Assembly (NCBI GenBank): GCA_964360145.1
Contig: CAYHWW010000008.1
Coordinates: 1-51,004, forward strand
DNA from: CAYHWW01 sp964360145
GTDB taxonomy: Bacteria > Bdellovibrionota > UBA1018 > CAYHWW01
Direction: 5' to 3'
DNA: 51,004 nucleotides
Of this stretch, positions 7,695 through 15,900 are shown piece after piece. Below the pieces are notes generated by a model. The model did no database searches. It was not told where the DNA came from and worked only from the letters and a program-made list of their open reading frames with translations. The position numbers and the translations under genes were made by a program. Each line of letters starts with the position of its first letter. Position 1 is the first letter of the stretch.

Positions 7695-7988
7695 TTACGC
7701 ACCCTGAAAGAGTTCGATTTTTTGGCCCTTTTCAAGAGTCACAAGGGCTTTTTTCCAGTTGGAACGCTTCGAAGTGAAACGACCAACTCTTTTAATTTCG
7801 CCGTGGCACACCATAGTGCGAACCCCGACAACCTTTACCTTAAAGAGGGCTTCCACAGCTGCCCGAATCTCAGGCTTGGTTGCGGTGCGACTGACTTCAA
7901 AGGCATACATATTGCTGGTTTCAGCGAGGGCTGCACCCTTTTCGCTGATCAGCGGCTTTTTGATGATGTTGAGCGCATTCAACGACAT
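7695..7988 (-). CDS. rplW: 50S ribosomal protein L23
   Basis: L23 (uL23) lies at the tunnel exit and is the docking site for trigger factor and SRP. The 97-residue product shows the family N-terminus IIKKPLISEKGAALAETSNMYAFEV, the segment KPEIRAAVEALFKVKVVGVRTMVCHGEIKRVGR and a helical basic C-terminus (RSNWKKALVTLEKGQKIELF). It follows rplD by 14 bp. Length is normal. Confidence 0.96.
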   Translation of the reverse strand: MSLNALNIIKKPLISEKGAALAETSNMYAFEVSRTATKPEIRAAVEALFKVKVVGVRTMVCHGEIKRVGRFTSKRSNWKKALVTLEKGQKIELFQGA

Positions 7989-8002
7989 TTTAATTCACCT
8001 AT

Positions 8003-8632
8003 TTAGCTTTGCTTCGTGTCTAGCTTGATCTTCAAGCTTTCCAAAGCTGCTTTAGAGCAGAACAACCACTCATGACGGACGAGATCATAAACGTTCACAT
8101 TCTCAACACTCAGAAAACGAACGGTAGGAATGTTGCGGGAAGCGCGATGCAAGTTATTGTTTGTCACGTCAACCAAGACCGCACTTTCAACTTCAAAGAT
8201 CTTCTTGATGATGTCGTTGAGGGCCTTGGTCTTGTGATTGCCTACATCGAGAGCATCCACAATCACTAATCTCTTAGCAGCAAGCTTATCGCTCAGCACA
8301 GAACGCAAAGCACCACGAACCATCTTCTTAGGGGTGGACTGGGCATAGCTCCGAGGCTGAGGGCCAAAAGTGCTGCCACCACCAGGCTGAAGCGGACTGC
8401 GGCTAGAGCCTTGACGCGCATTGCCAGTACCCTTTTGTTTGAAGGGCTTGCGACCACCGCCACGCACTTCGCCTTTTTGCTTTGATGCGGCGGTGCCCTG
8501 GCGAACGCCCGCGAGTTGCGCCTTGATTACCTGCAGCACAAGGGCTTCATTCACGCGCTGACCGAATACTGCCTCAGGCAGTTCTACAGAGCCTACGACT
8601 TGCTTCTTTAAATTTAAAACATCTGCTTTCAT
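8003..8632 (-). CDS. rplD: 50S ribosomal protein L4
   Basis: L4 (uL4) extends a loop into the exit tunnel; in enterobacteria it represses its own S10 operon. From the ATG at 8632 the product is 209 residues. It shows VNEALVLQVIKAQLAGVRQGTAASKQKGEVRGGGRKPFKQKGTG, including the basic tunnel loop, and VRGALRSVLSDKLAAKRLVIVD. A GTG start three codons upstream (8641), overlapping the rplC stop, is possible. The ATG is preferred because an AGGTGA site precedes it and the protein then opens MKADVLNL. Confidence 0.96.
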   Translation of the reverse strand: MKADVLNLKKQVVGSVELPEAVFGQRVNEALVLQVIKAQLAGVRQGTAASKQKGEVRGGGRKPFKQKGTGNARQGSSRSPLQPGGGSTFGPQPRSYAQSTPKKMVRGALRSVLSDKLAAKRLVIVDALDVGNHKTKALNDIIKKIFEVESAVLVDVTNNNLHRASRNIPTVRFLSVENVNVYDLVRHEWLFCSKAALESLKIKLDTKQS

Positions 8633-8637
8633 GATGC

Positions 8638-9342
8638 TCACCTAGCGACCTTTGCTGCCAACTGGATCCGCACAATACCTTGCTTGGGACCAGGCACAGA
8701 GCCCTTAACCAAAAGAAGAGCATTTTCGACATCGACACCCAGAACACAGAGATTTTGAACCGTCACTCGCTCTGCGCCCATGTGACCTGCCATTTTCTTA
8801 CCAGGGAATACACGACCAGGATCAGCGCGATTACCAATGGACCCTGGTGAACGGTGACAGACGGACGCGCCGTGACTTTTCATGCCGCCCGAGAAATTGT
8901 ACCGTTTCATGACACCCTGGAAGCCCTTACCCTTACTTGTGGCAGACACATCAACCATATCGCCTACCTTGAATGAATTAAGGGAAAGCATTGCGCCTTC
9001 CTTTAAGCCTTCGAGGGTCTTGACGCGAAACTCGGTAACGTAGGAGTAACCAGGATTGCCAGACTTCTTGAAGTGGCCCTTTTCTGCCTTGTCGCAGCGC
9101 TGCTGCTTTTTGGGCAGTAGACCAACCTGAACAGCAACATACCCATCACGATCTTGTTGTTTCAGCTGGGTGATCACCGCAGGCTGAAGATCAATAACGG
9201 TAACGGGCACGCAGGTACCGTCTTCGGAGTAAATCTGGGTCATGCCGGCCTTAAGACCAAGCAGCCCGCCGCGAGCGCCCTGCAGGACCACAGCGTCCCG
9301 GGGCTGGCCATCCTCGTTTGTATTTTTAACCTGTTCACTCAT
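8638..9342 (-). CDS. rplC: 50S ribosomal protein L3
   Basis: L3 (uL3) starts large-subunit assembly with L24 and reaches the peptidyl transferase centre. The family core begins at GLLGLKAGMTQIYSEDG and includes FQGVMKRYNFSGGMKSHGASVCHRSPGSIGNRADPGRVFPGKKMAGHMG. From the ATG at 9342 the product is 234 residues with about 27 polar residues ahead of the core. A longer start at 9393 has no ribosome-binding site. The gene is separated from rpsJ by 216 bp, which is unusual. Confidence 0.95.
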   Translation of the reverse strand: MSEQVKNTNEDGQPRDAVVLQGARGGLLGLKAGMTQIYSEDGTCVPVTVIDLQPAVITQLKQQDRDGYVAVQVGLLPKKQQRCDKAEKGHFKKSGNPGYSYVTEFRVKTLEGLKEGAMLSLNSFKVGDMVDVSATSKGKGFQGVMKRYNFSGGMKSHGASVCHRSPGSIGNRADPGRVFPGKKMAGHMGAERVTVQNLCVLGVDVENALLLVKGSVPGPKQGIVRIQLAAKVAR

Positions 9343-9558
9343 TTTCTCTTGGTCCTCATTACCGTAAGTTGGAAAGAGCCCAATCGTTCCCATGGGGTCA
9401 AACCACTTTTACGTCTGAATTATTTTTTGGCGACGAAAACCCAGAGAGGGGGGATTCGCGTTACAGCACCACTTACATTTCCTGAGCACGTCAGGGGCCT
9501 GCAAGCTGCATCCGTAGACACGATGAGGTGTTTAGCGGAAGGTTGTTGGGGCGTGTTA
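9343..9558 (-). other. Unusually long rpsJ-rplC spacer
   Basis: The 216 bp between the rpsJ stop and the chosen rplC start contain no recognised gene. On the transcribed strand there is a 5 bp stem, 5 nt loop hairpin at 9481-9495 (CCTGA/TCAGG). A CCC-TCTCT-GGG stem followed by TTTT and a CCCATGGG palindrome lie nearer rplC. No convincing -35/-10 pair was found. In most bacteria these two genes are nearly adjacent, so this could be a cis-regulatory leader for rplC-rplD. Confidence 0.45.
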
Positions 9559-9864
9559 CTATGACTTGATCTCGACGTCAACACCAGCCGACAGGTCAAG
9601 CTTCATTAGGCTATCAATGGTCTGCTGGGTTGGCTCCAGGATGTCAATGAGGCGCTTATGCGTTCTCACCTCGAACTGCTCCCTGGACTTTTTATCGATG
9701 TGCGGGGACCTTAACACTGTATATTTATTAATCACAGTGGGCAGGGGGATGGGCCCTCTGACCTTAGCTCCCGTACGCTTGGCTGTGTTCACGATTTCCC
9801 AGACCGACTGATCTAGAACTTCGTGGTCAAAAGCCTTTAATTTAATTCGGATTTTATGATCCAT
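9559..9864 (-). CDS. rpsJ: 30S ribosomal protein S10
   Basis: S10 (uS10) is a small-subunit head protein and also the NusE partner of NusB and NusG in antitermination. From the ATG at 9864 the product is 101 residues, starting MDHKIRIKLKAFDHEVLDQS. It shows TGAKVRGPIPLPTVINKYTVLRSPHIDKKSREQFEVRTHKRLIDI, the S10 signature. A start ten codons upstream lacks support. It opens the S10 gene set, directly downstream of fusA with no tuf copy between them. Confidence 0.97.
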   Translation of the reverse strand: MDHKIRIKLKAFDHEVLDQSVWEIVNTAKRTGAKVRGPIPLPTVINKYTVLRSPHIDKKSREQFEVRTHKRLIDILEPTQQTIDSLMKLDLSAGVDVEIKS

Positions 9865-9889
9865 AATTCCGTGTTTCTTAGTTGTTTCT

Positions 9890-9905
9890 CTCAATTTGAA
9901 TTGAG
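9890..9905 (-). promoter_or_regulatory. Small hairpin in the fusA-rpsJ gap
   Basis: The transcribed strand reads CTCAATTCAAATTGAG, a 6-7 bp stem just upstream of the rpsJ ribosome-binding region. The 95 bp fusA-rpsJ gap is otherwise AT-rich with only a weak promoter-like pair (TTGTTA, 17 bp, TGCTAA). The hairpin could affect rpsJ translation or act as a processing site; this is inference only. Confidence 0.3.
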
Positions 9906-9959
9906 CGGATTAGGGTACTTAGCACCACGTCCAAGTAAAGTTAACAAAAAAATGGTGAT

Positions 9960-12038
9960 TTAAGCGTACCCAAAGGACTTTAGGACTTCGCGTGCAACCT
10001 GTGGGGGTACGGGCTCATAGTGAGAGGGTTCCATGCTGTAGCTAGCCCTACCCTGGCTGAGGGATCTCAGAGCGGTTGAATAGCCAAACATCGCTGCCAA
10101 GGGTAGCTGGGCTTTAATCATCTGCGCTGTGCCCTTCAGTGCCATACTCAGGATCTTGCCCCGGCGGCTATTGAGGTCGCCAATGACGTCACCCATATAG
10201 TTTTCCGGGCAGGTAACTTCGCAATTCATGATGGGCTCAAGCAAAACTGGTGATGCTTTGATGGCGCCTTCCCGCAATGCCATAGATGCAGCGATCTTAT
10301 AAGCTAATTCAGTTGAATTTGTATCGCTGTACTTTGAGCTTAAAAGCTTCGCTTTGAAATCAACGACAGGATACCCGCCCAAGGCGCCGCTGAATGCGGC
10401 TTCATGAAGGCCTTGCTTTACAGCGTCTGCAAATTTCTTTGGCAATAGTTCGGGCGGCACTGCGTTCTCAAAAACCATACCCTCGCCGCGAGGTACGGGT
10501 GAAAACTCGATGACACAATGACCGAACTGGTCCTTACCTGAGATAGGCTTCAGGAATTCGATCTCAACTTTTTGAGTTGAAGTAATGGTTTCTTTGTACG
10601 CCACCTGCGGCTTGCCCACATTGGCATCAACCTTGAACTCGCGCAGCATACGATCGACTATGATTTCAAGGTGCAGCTCACCCATGCCAGACAACACCAT
10701 CTGACCGGTTTCGGCGTCTATTCTCACCCGGAGTGAAGGATCTTCGAGGCCCAACCTCTGTAAAGAAGTGGCAAGCTTTTCTTGATCCGCCATGGTTTTT
10801 GGTTCCACTGTGACCGTAATCACAGGCTCGGGGTATTCAATCTTTTCAAGAAGAATATGATGTTTGTCAGAACAAAGGGTGTCGCCAGTCACCGCGAGAC
10901 GTAGCCCCACAACGGCGGCGATCTCACCGCATTGGATTTGTTCCACTTCTTGGCGCTTATTGGCGTGCATCAAAACAAGCTTAGCAATGCGTTCGCGCTT
11001 GCTCTTGCTGGCGTTGAAAACGGTTTCACCATTTCTCATAGTGCCGGAGTAAACCCGGACATAAGCAATTTGGCCCACAAAGGGGTCTGTAGCGATTTTG
11101 AAGACGAGGGCGGAAAGGGGCTCTGAAGGGTCCGTTTTCCTCGTCAAAACCTTGCTTTCGTCTTCGGGGTCAATGCCTGTGATGGGCGGCACATCCAAAG
11201 GTGACGGCAAATATGCAACCACTGCATCGAGCAAGGGCTGGACCGCCCTGTTCTTGAATGCGGCACCACAGAAAACCGCGGTAATTTTGAGGCCAATGGT
11301 AGCACTACGGCCTGCAGCGATGATTTCTTCTGGGGAGATACTCTCACCGGAGAGATATTTATCAAGGAGCTGCTCATTCTGGTCAGCCACTGCTTCAATG
11401 AGCTTTTCACGGTACTCTTTATATTGCTCGACGTACTCAGCGGGTATGCTCAGAGTGTTAAAGCTCTCCCCTGCCCCTTCGCTGGTCCATTGCAAAAATT
11501 TACCTGCGACCAAATCAATGACGCCAACAAAGTCCGCGCCTGAGCCCACAGGAATCTGGAATGCCACCGGCGCAGCCTTGAGCTTTTCACGCATCTGCTC
11601 GATGCAGCCAAAAAAATCCGCCCCTACACGATCCATCTTGTTGATGAAAGCAATGCGCGGGACATGATGTTTATTAGCCTGTCCCCATACTGTTTCCGAC
11701 TGTGGTTCCACCCCGCCCACTGCGCAAAAAACCATAATTGCGCCATCGAGTACCCGAAGACTACGCTCCACTTCGATGGTGAAGTCCACGTGTCCCGGCG
11801 TATCAATCAGATTGATACGGTGGTCATGCCAAAAACAAGTGGTCGCGGCAGCAGTGATGGTAATACCGCGCTCTTGCTCTTGGGGCATCCAGTCCATGGT
11901 AGCAGTGCCCTCATGAACCTCACCTAGCTTGTGAGTTTTGCCCGTATAATAAAGAATCCGCTCAGTGGTCGTCGTCTTACCGGCATCAATGTGCGCCATG
12001 ACACCGATGTTACGAGTCTTATTCAGAGGATAGTTCAT
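9960..12038 (-). CDS. fusA: Elongation factor G
   Basis: EF-G is the GTPase that drives ribosomal translocation and, with RRF, ribosome recycling. The 692-residue product has the normal length. The G domain shows G1 AHIDAGKTTTTERIL, the switch I segment ERGITITAAATTC, G3 DTPGHVD and G4 NKMD. Domain II (SALVFKIATDPFVGQIAYVRVYSG) and the C-terminal domains (GMGELHLEIIVDRMLREF; SYSMEPSHYEPVP) follow. Its start overlaps the rpsG stop (TAATG). The sequence looks like the canonical fusA of the str operon rather than a fusA2 paralogue. Confidence 0.98.
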   Translation of the reverse strand: MNYPLNKTRNIGVMAHIDAGKTTTTERILYYTGKTHKLGEVHEGTATMDWMPQEQERGITITAAATTCFWHDHRINLIDTPGHVDFTIEVERSLRVLDGAIMVFCAVGGVEPQSETVWGQANKHHVPRIAFINKMDRVGADFFGCIEQMREKLKAAPVAFQIPVGSGADFVGVIDLVAGKFLQWTSEGAGESFNTLSIPAEYVEQYKEYREKLIEAVADQNEQLLDKYLSGESISPEEIIAAGRSATIGLKITAVFCGAAFKNRAVQPLLDAVVAYLPSPLDVPPITGIDPEDESKVLTRKTDPSEPLSALVFKIATDPFVGQIAYVRVYSGTMRNGETVFNASKSKRERIAKLVLMHANKRQEVEQIQCGEIAAVVGLRLAVTGDTLCSDKHHILLEKIEYPEPVITVTVEPKTMADQEKLATSLQRLGLEDPSLRVRIDAETGQMVLSGMGELHLEIIVDRMLREFKVDANVGKPQVAYKETITSTQKVEIEFLKPISGKDQFGHCVIEFSPVPRGEGMVFENAVPPELLPKKFADAVKQGLHEAAFSGALGGYPVVDFKAKLLSSKYSDTNSTELAYKIAASMALREGAIKASPVLLEPIMNCEVTCPENYMGDVIGDLNSRRGKILSMALKGTAQMIKAQLPLAAMFGYSTALRSLSQGRASYSMEPSHYEPVPPQVAREVLKSFGYA

Positions 12039-12508
12039 TACCAGCGGTAATGGGCAAACGCTTTGTTGGCTTCAGCCATTTTATGAACGTCTTCACGTTT
12101 CTTCACTGCAGCACCGCGATTAGCAACAGCATCGAGGATTTCTGCGGCGAGCTTTTCTTCAAATGACTTCTCGTTGCGGCCACGTGCATATTCGATGAGC
12201 CAGCGGCTGGCCAAAGACTGACGACGGGACGGCTTTACTTCAACGGGCACTTGGTATGTGGCGCCACCAACTCGGCGGGACTTCACTTCTAAAGCAGGCT
12301 TCAGGTTTTCCAATGCCTTCTTGAACATCTTGAGAGGATCGTCGTTGGACTTCAGCTTAACGATATCCATCGACTTGTAGAACAGCTTCTCGGCGAGGCC
12401 CCGCTTACCGGAGTCCATCATGGAGTTAATGAACTTGGATACAACAACGTCGTTGTACTTGGGGTCGGGGAGAATTTCTTCTCTTTTTGTAATACTTTTT
12501 CTGCCCAT
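12038..12508 (-). CDS. rpsG: 30S ribosomal protein S7
   Basis: S7 (uS7) organises the 16S rRNA 3-prime domain and represses the str operon in enterobacteria. The 156-residue product begins MGRKSITKREEILPDPKYNDVVVSKFIN. It contains LENLKPALEVKSRRVGGATYQVPVEV and the C-terminal HKMAEANKAFAHYRW, all typical. It lies 33 bp after rpsL and overlaps fusA by 1 bp. The short rpsL-rpsG gap leaves little room for an enterobacterial-type S7 binding site. Confidence 0.98.
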   Translation of the reverse strand: MGRKSITKREEILPDPKYNDVVVSKFINSMMDSGKRGLAEKLFYKSMDIVKLKSNDDPLKMFKKALENLKPALEVKSRRVGGATYQVPVEVKPSRRQSLASRWLIEYARGRNEKSFEEKLAAEILDAVANRGAAVKKREDVHKMAEANKAFAHYRW

Positions 12509-12541
12509 TTTTCTCTCTTTAGTTCTGTCTCAGAAGATCAA

Positions 12542-12922
12542 TTAAGATGCTTTGGTGGGGCGCTTGGCGCCATACTTGGAACGGCTTTGCTTGCGGTTAG
12601 CAACGCCTTGTGTGTCAAGGGTGCCGCGCACAGTGTGATAACGAACACCAGGTAGATCCTTCACCCGACCACCGCGAATGAGCACAATGGAGTGTTCTTG
12701 CAAGTTGTGGCCGACACCAGGAATGTACGACGTCACTTCGTAGCCATTGGTCAGCTTCACGCGGCAAACCTTGCGGAGAGCGGAGTTGGGCTTCTTAGGG
12801 GTCGTCGTATACACGCGGGTACAAACACCGCGACGCTGAGGGCAGTTTTGCAGTGCGGGGGAAGAAGTCTTCCAATCGCCGCTTTTACGTCCACTGCGCA
12901 CTAGTTGGTTAATCGTAGGCAT
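12542..12922 (-). CDS. rpsL: 30S ribosomal protein S12
   Basis: S12 (uS12) sits at the decoding centre and controls accuracy; mutations here give streptomycin resistance. The 126-residue product shows MPTINQLVRSGRK, TPKKPNSALRKVCRVKLTNGYEV and GGRVKDLPGVRYHTVRG. The lysines equivalent to K43 and K88, the usual resistance positions, are present (PKKPNS and VKDLPG), so the gene looks like the sensitive wild type. It is the first gene of the str set, with its own promoter just upstream. Confidence 0.98.
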   Translation of the reverse strand: MPTINQLVRSGRKSGDWKTSSPALQNCPQRRGVCTRVYTTTPKKPNSALRKVCRVKLTNGYEVTSYIPGVGHNLQEHSIVLIRGGRVKDLPGVRYHTVRGTLDTQGVANRKQSRSKYGAKRPTKAS

Positions 12923-12952
12923 CCGTTACTTTCCTTCTAAAACGTGTTGAGG

Positions 12953-12981
12953 CTTATACTGAATTGAATGAATGGGGTCAA
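12953..12981 (-). promoter_or_regulatory. Predicted sigma70 promoter of the str operon
   Basis: Directly after the rpoC stop codon the minus strand reads TTGACC (12981-12976), a 17 bp spacer, and TATAAG (12958-12953). Both hexamers match the sigma70 consensus at 5 of 6 bases and the spacing is optimal. The start point would fall near 12946, about 24 bases before the rpsL ATG. This would let rpsL-rpsG-fusA and following genes be transcribed independently of rpoBC. Confidence 0.7.
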
Positions 12982-12985
12982 CAGC

Positions 12986-15900
12986 TCAGATTGTGGCATC
13001 CAAGGATTCCACAGGGACCACCATAGGCCGTTCCTCAACCTTGGTTTCCACGGGTTCCGCCACATTCTCCACGGCCAACTTCTTGTATTTCATGAGGCCT
13101 GTGCCCGCAGGGATCAAGCGACCCATGATGACGTTTTCCTTAAGACCACGGAGGTAGTCCACCTTACCAGCGATGCTGGACTCGGTAAGGACCTTGGTGG
13201 TTTCTTGGAACGAAGCAGCAGAAATGAAACTGTCAGTGGTGAGTGACGCCTTGGTAATACCCAACAGCAGAGGCTCTGCTGTAGCAGGAGTGCCACTTTG
13301 GGCCACAACCCTGGCGTTTTCCTCTTCAAATTCGCGCTTATCTACTTGTTCGCCCACCAAGAAGTTGGTGTCAGCAACATCTTGAATACGAACCTTGCGT
13401 AGCATCTGACGCACAATCACTTCGATGTGCTTATCGTTAATTTTCACACCCTGCAAACGGTATACTTCTTGGACTTCATCTACGAGGTACTTGGCCAAGG
13501 CCCTTTCGCCTTTAACCCGCAAGATGTCATGCGGATTCACTGTACCACCAATCAGAGGATCCCCTGCCTTCAGGTAATCTCCCTCGTTGACACTCAAGTG
13601 CTTGCCCTTACCAATGAGATACTCTTTGGGCTCACCGACATCTGGAGTGACCAAGACCTTGCGCTTACCCTTGGTGTCCTTACCAAAGGAAATGATACCA
13701 TCGACCTCAGATATTATTGCGGAATCCTTGGGCTTCCGAGCTTCGAATAGCTCAGCAACACGAGGCAAACCGCCTGTGATGTCCTTAGTCTTCGTTGTCT
13801 CACGGTGGATCTTCGCAATCACATCGCCGGCGTGAACCCTGTCACCATCCAGAATAATGACGTTGGCGCCTACAGGGATCATGTACCTAGCCAAACGGGC
13901 GGTAGCAGGGATCTTGAGCACATCACCATTGTCGTCCACGATGAGGACTTTGGGACGCTTGTCCGTAGACTTGGAGTCAACAATCACCTTGTGAGAGAGG
14001 CCCGTCACGGGGTCAACCTGCTCTTGCATGGTATTGCCTTCTTCAATGTCCTCAAACTTAATGGTGCCGGAAGCTTCCGTTATGATGGGAGTAGAGTACG
14101 GATCCCACTCGGCAATCATCTGGCCCTTTTCGACCTTGTCGCCGTCCTTCACCAAGAGCTTGGCGCCGTAGACGATGGAGTAACGCTCGCGTTCGCGATT
14201 GTTGTCGTCGACGATGGTCAATTCGCCGTTGCGGCTCATGACAGCAAGGTGGCCTTCCTTATTGGGAACGGTAGTCAGGTTGCTGAAGCGGGCACGGCCC
14301 TTCATCTTCACTTCGATGCTGGACTGCTCCACGCGACGGGCAGCAGCACCACCGATGTGGAAGGTACGCATGGTCAGCTGGGTACCGGGTTCGCCGATAG
14401 ATTGTGCGGCAATAACGCCCACAGCCTCACCAAGGCTTACCAACCGGCCACGAGCCAAGTCACGACCATAGCACTGAGCGCAAGCGCCAATTTCTGCCTG
14501 ACATGTGAGCACAGAGCGGATCTTGACGCGGTCGAGTCCAGATTCTTCGATCTTCCTCAGGCTTTCTTCGCTGATCAAGCCCCCAGCCTTCACAATGACT
14601 TCGCTGGTCACAGGATCGATCACATCATCCACCACTACACGGCCCAGTATGCGATCGCCCATCTTCTCAATGATTTCGCCACCTTCGATGAGAGCCGTAG
14701 CATAAATACCGTCGAGGGTGCCACAATCGGGCTCATTGATGACAACATCTTGGGACACGTCAACAAGACGACGGGTGAGGTAACCGGAATTTGCAGTCTT
14801 CAATGCCGTATCAGCCAAACCCTTACGAGCGCCGTGGGTGGAGATGAAGTATTGCAACACACTCAAACCTTCACGAAAGTTTGCTGTGATGGGAGTCTCG
14901 ATGATCTCGCCAGAGGGCTTGGCCATCAAGCCGCGCATTCCAGCCAATTGACGGATCTGCGCATTACTGCCGCGAGCACCGGAGTCGGCCATGATGAAGA
15001 TGCTGTTGAAGGACGGAATGGTGACTTCTTCACCATTGGGGCCCTTGAGCTTTTGAGTGCTCAATTTCTTCATCATAAAGGATGCAATCTGCTCTGATGT
15101 TTGTGCCCAGATGTCGATCACTTTGTTGTAGCGCTCGCCGTCGGTGATAAGACCGTCGATGTATTGGTTCTCGATTTCTTGGATCTGAGCGTAAGCCTTT
15201 TGAAGCAGTTCACCCTTCTCATCGGGCATCAACATGTCGTCGATGCAGATGGAGATGCCGGCGCGCATGGCCATTTTGAAGCCAGTGCTCATCAGCTGGT
15301 CAGCGAGAACCACGGTCTTCTTGCTGCCTGCAATGCGGTAGCAAGTGTCAATGAGTTCAGCTAATTGCTTCTTGTCCATGACCTTGTTGTAGGTTTGGAA
15401 GGGGATCTCAATGGGAACGACGTCACACAAGAGTACCCGGCCAACGGTCGTTTCAACAAGCTTGCCACGAACGCGGCACTTGATCTTGGCTTGAAGATGA
15501 ATTTCACCAATGCTGTAAGCAAAGGACACTTCTTCTGATGAAGCAAACACGCGACCTTCGCCCTTGGTAAAGGGACGCTCACGAGTCATATAATACAACC
15601 CGAGAACGATATCCTGAGAAGGAACGATGATGGGCTTACCATGGGCTGGCGACAGAATATTGTTCGTCGACATCATCAGCACACGGGCTTCGATTTGAGC
15701 CTCGATGGACAATGGCACGTGAACAGCCATTTGATCGCCGTCGAAGTCGGCATTGAACGCTGTACAAACGAGAGGATGGAGCTGAATGGCCTTCCCCTCG
15801 ATGAGCACGGGCTCAAAAGCTTGAAAACCCAAGCGGTGCAGCGTCGGGGCACGGTTTAGCATGACGGGGTGCTCTTTCACAACTTCGTCAAGGATATCCC

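Noticed and set aside
9343..9393. Longer start for rplC
   Set aside because: No ribosome-binding site at 9393 and no family similarity in the added residues.
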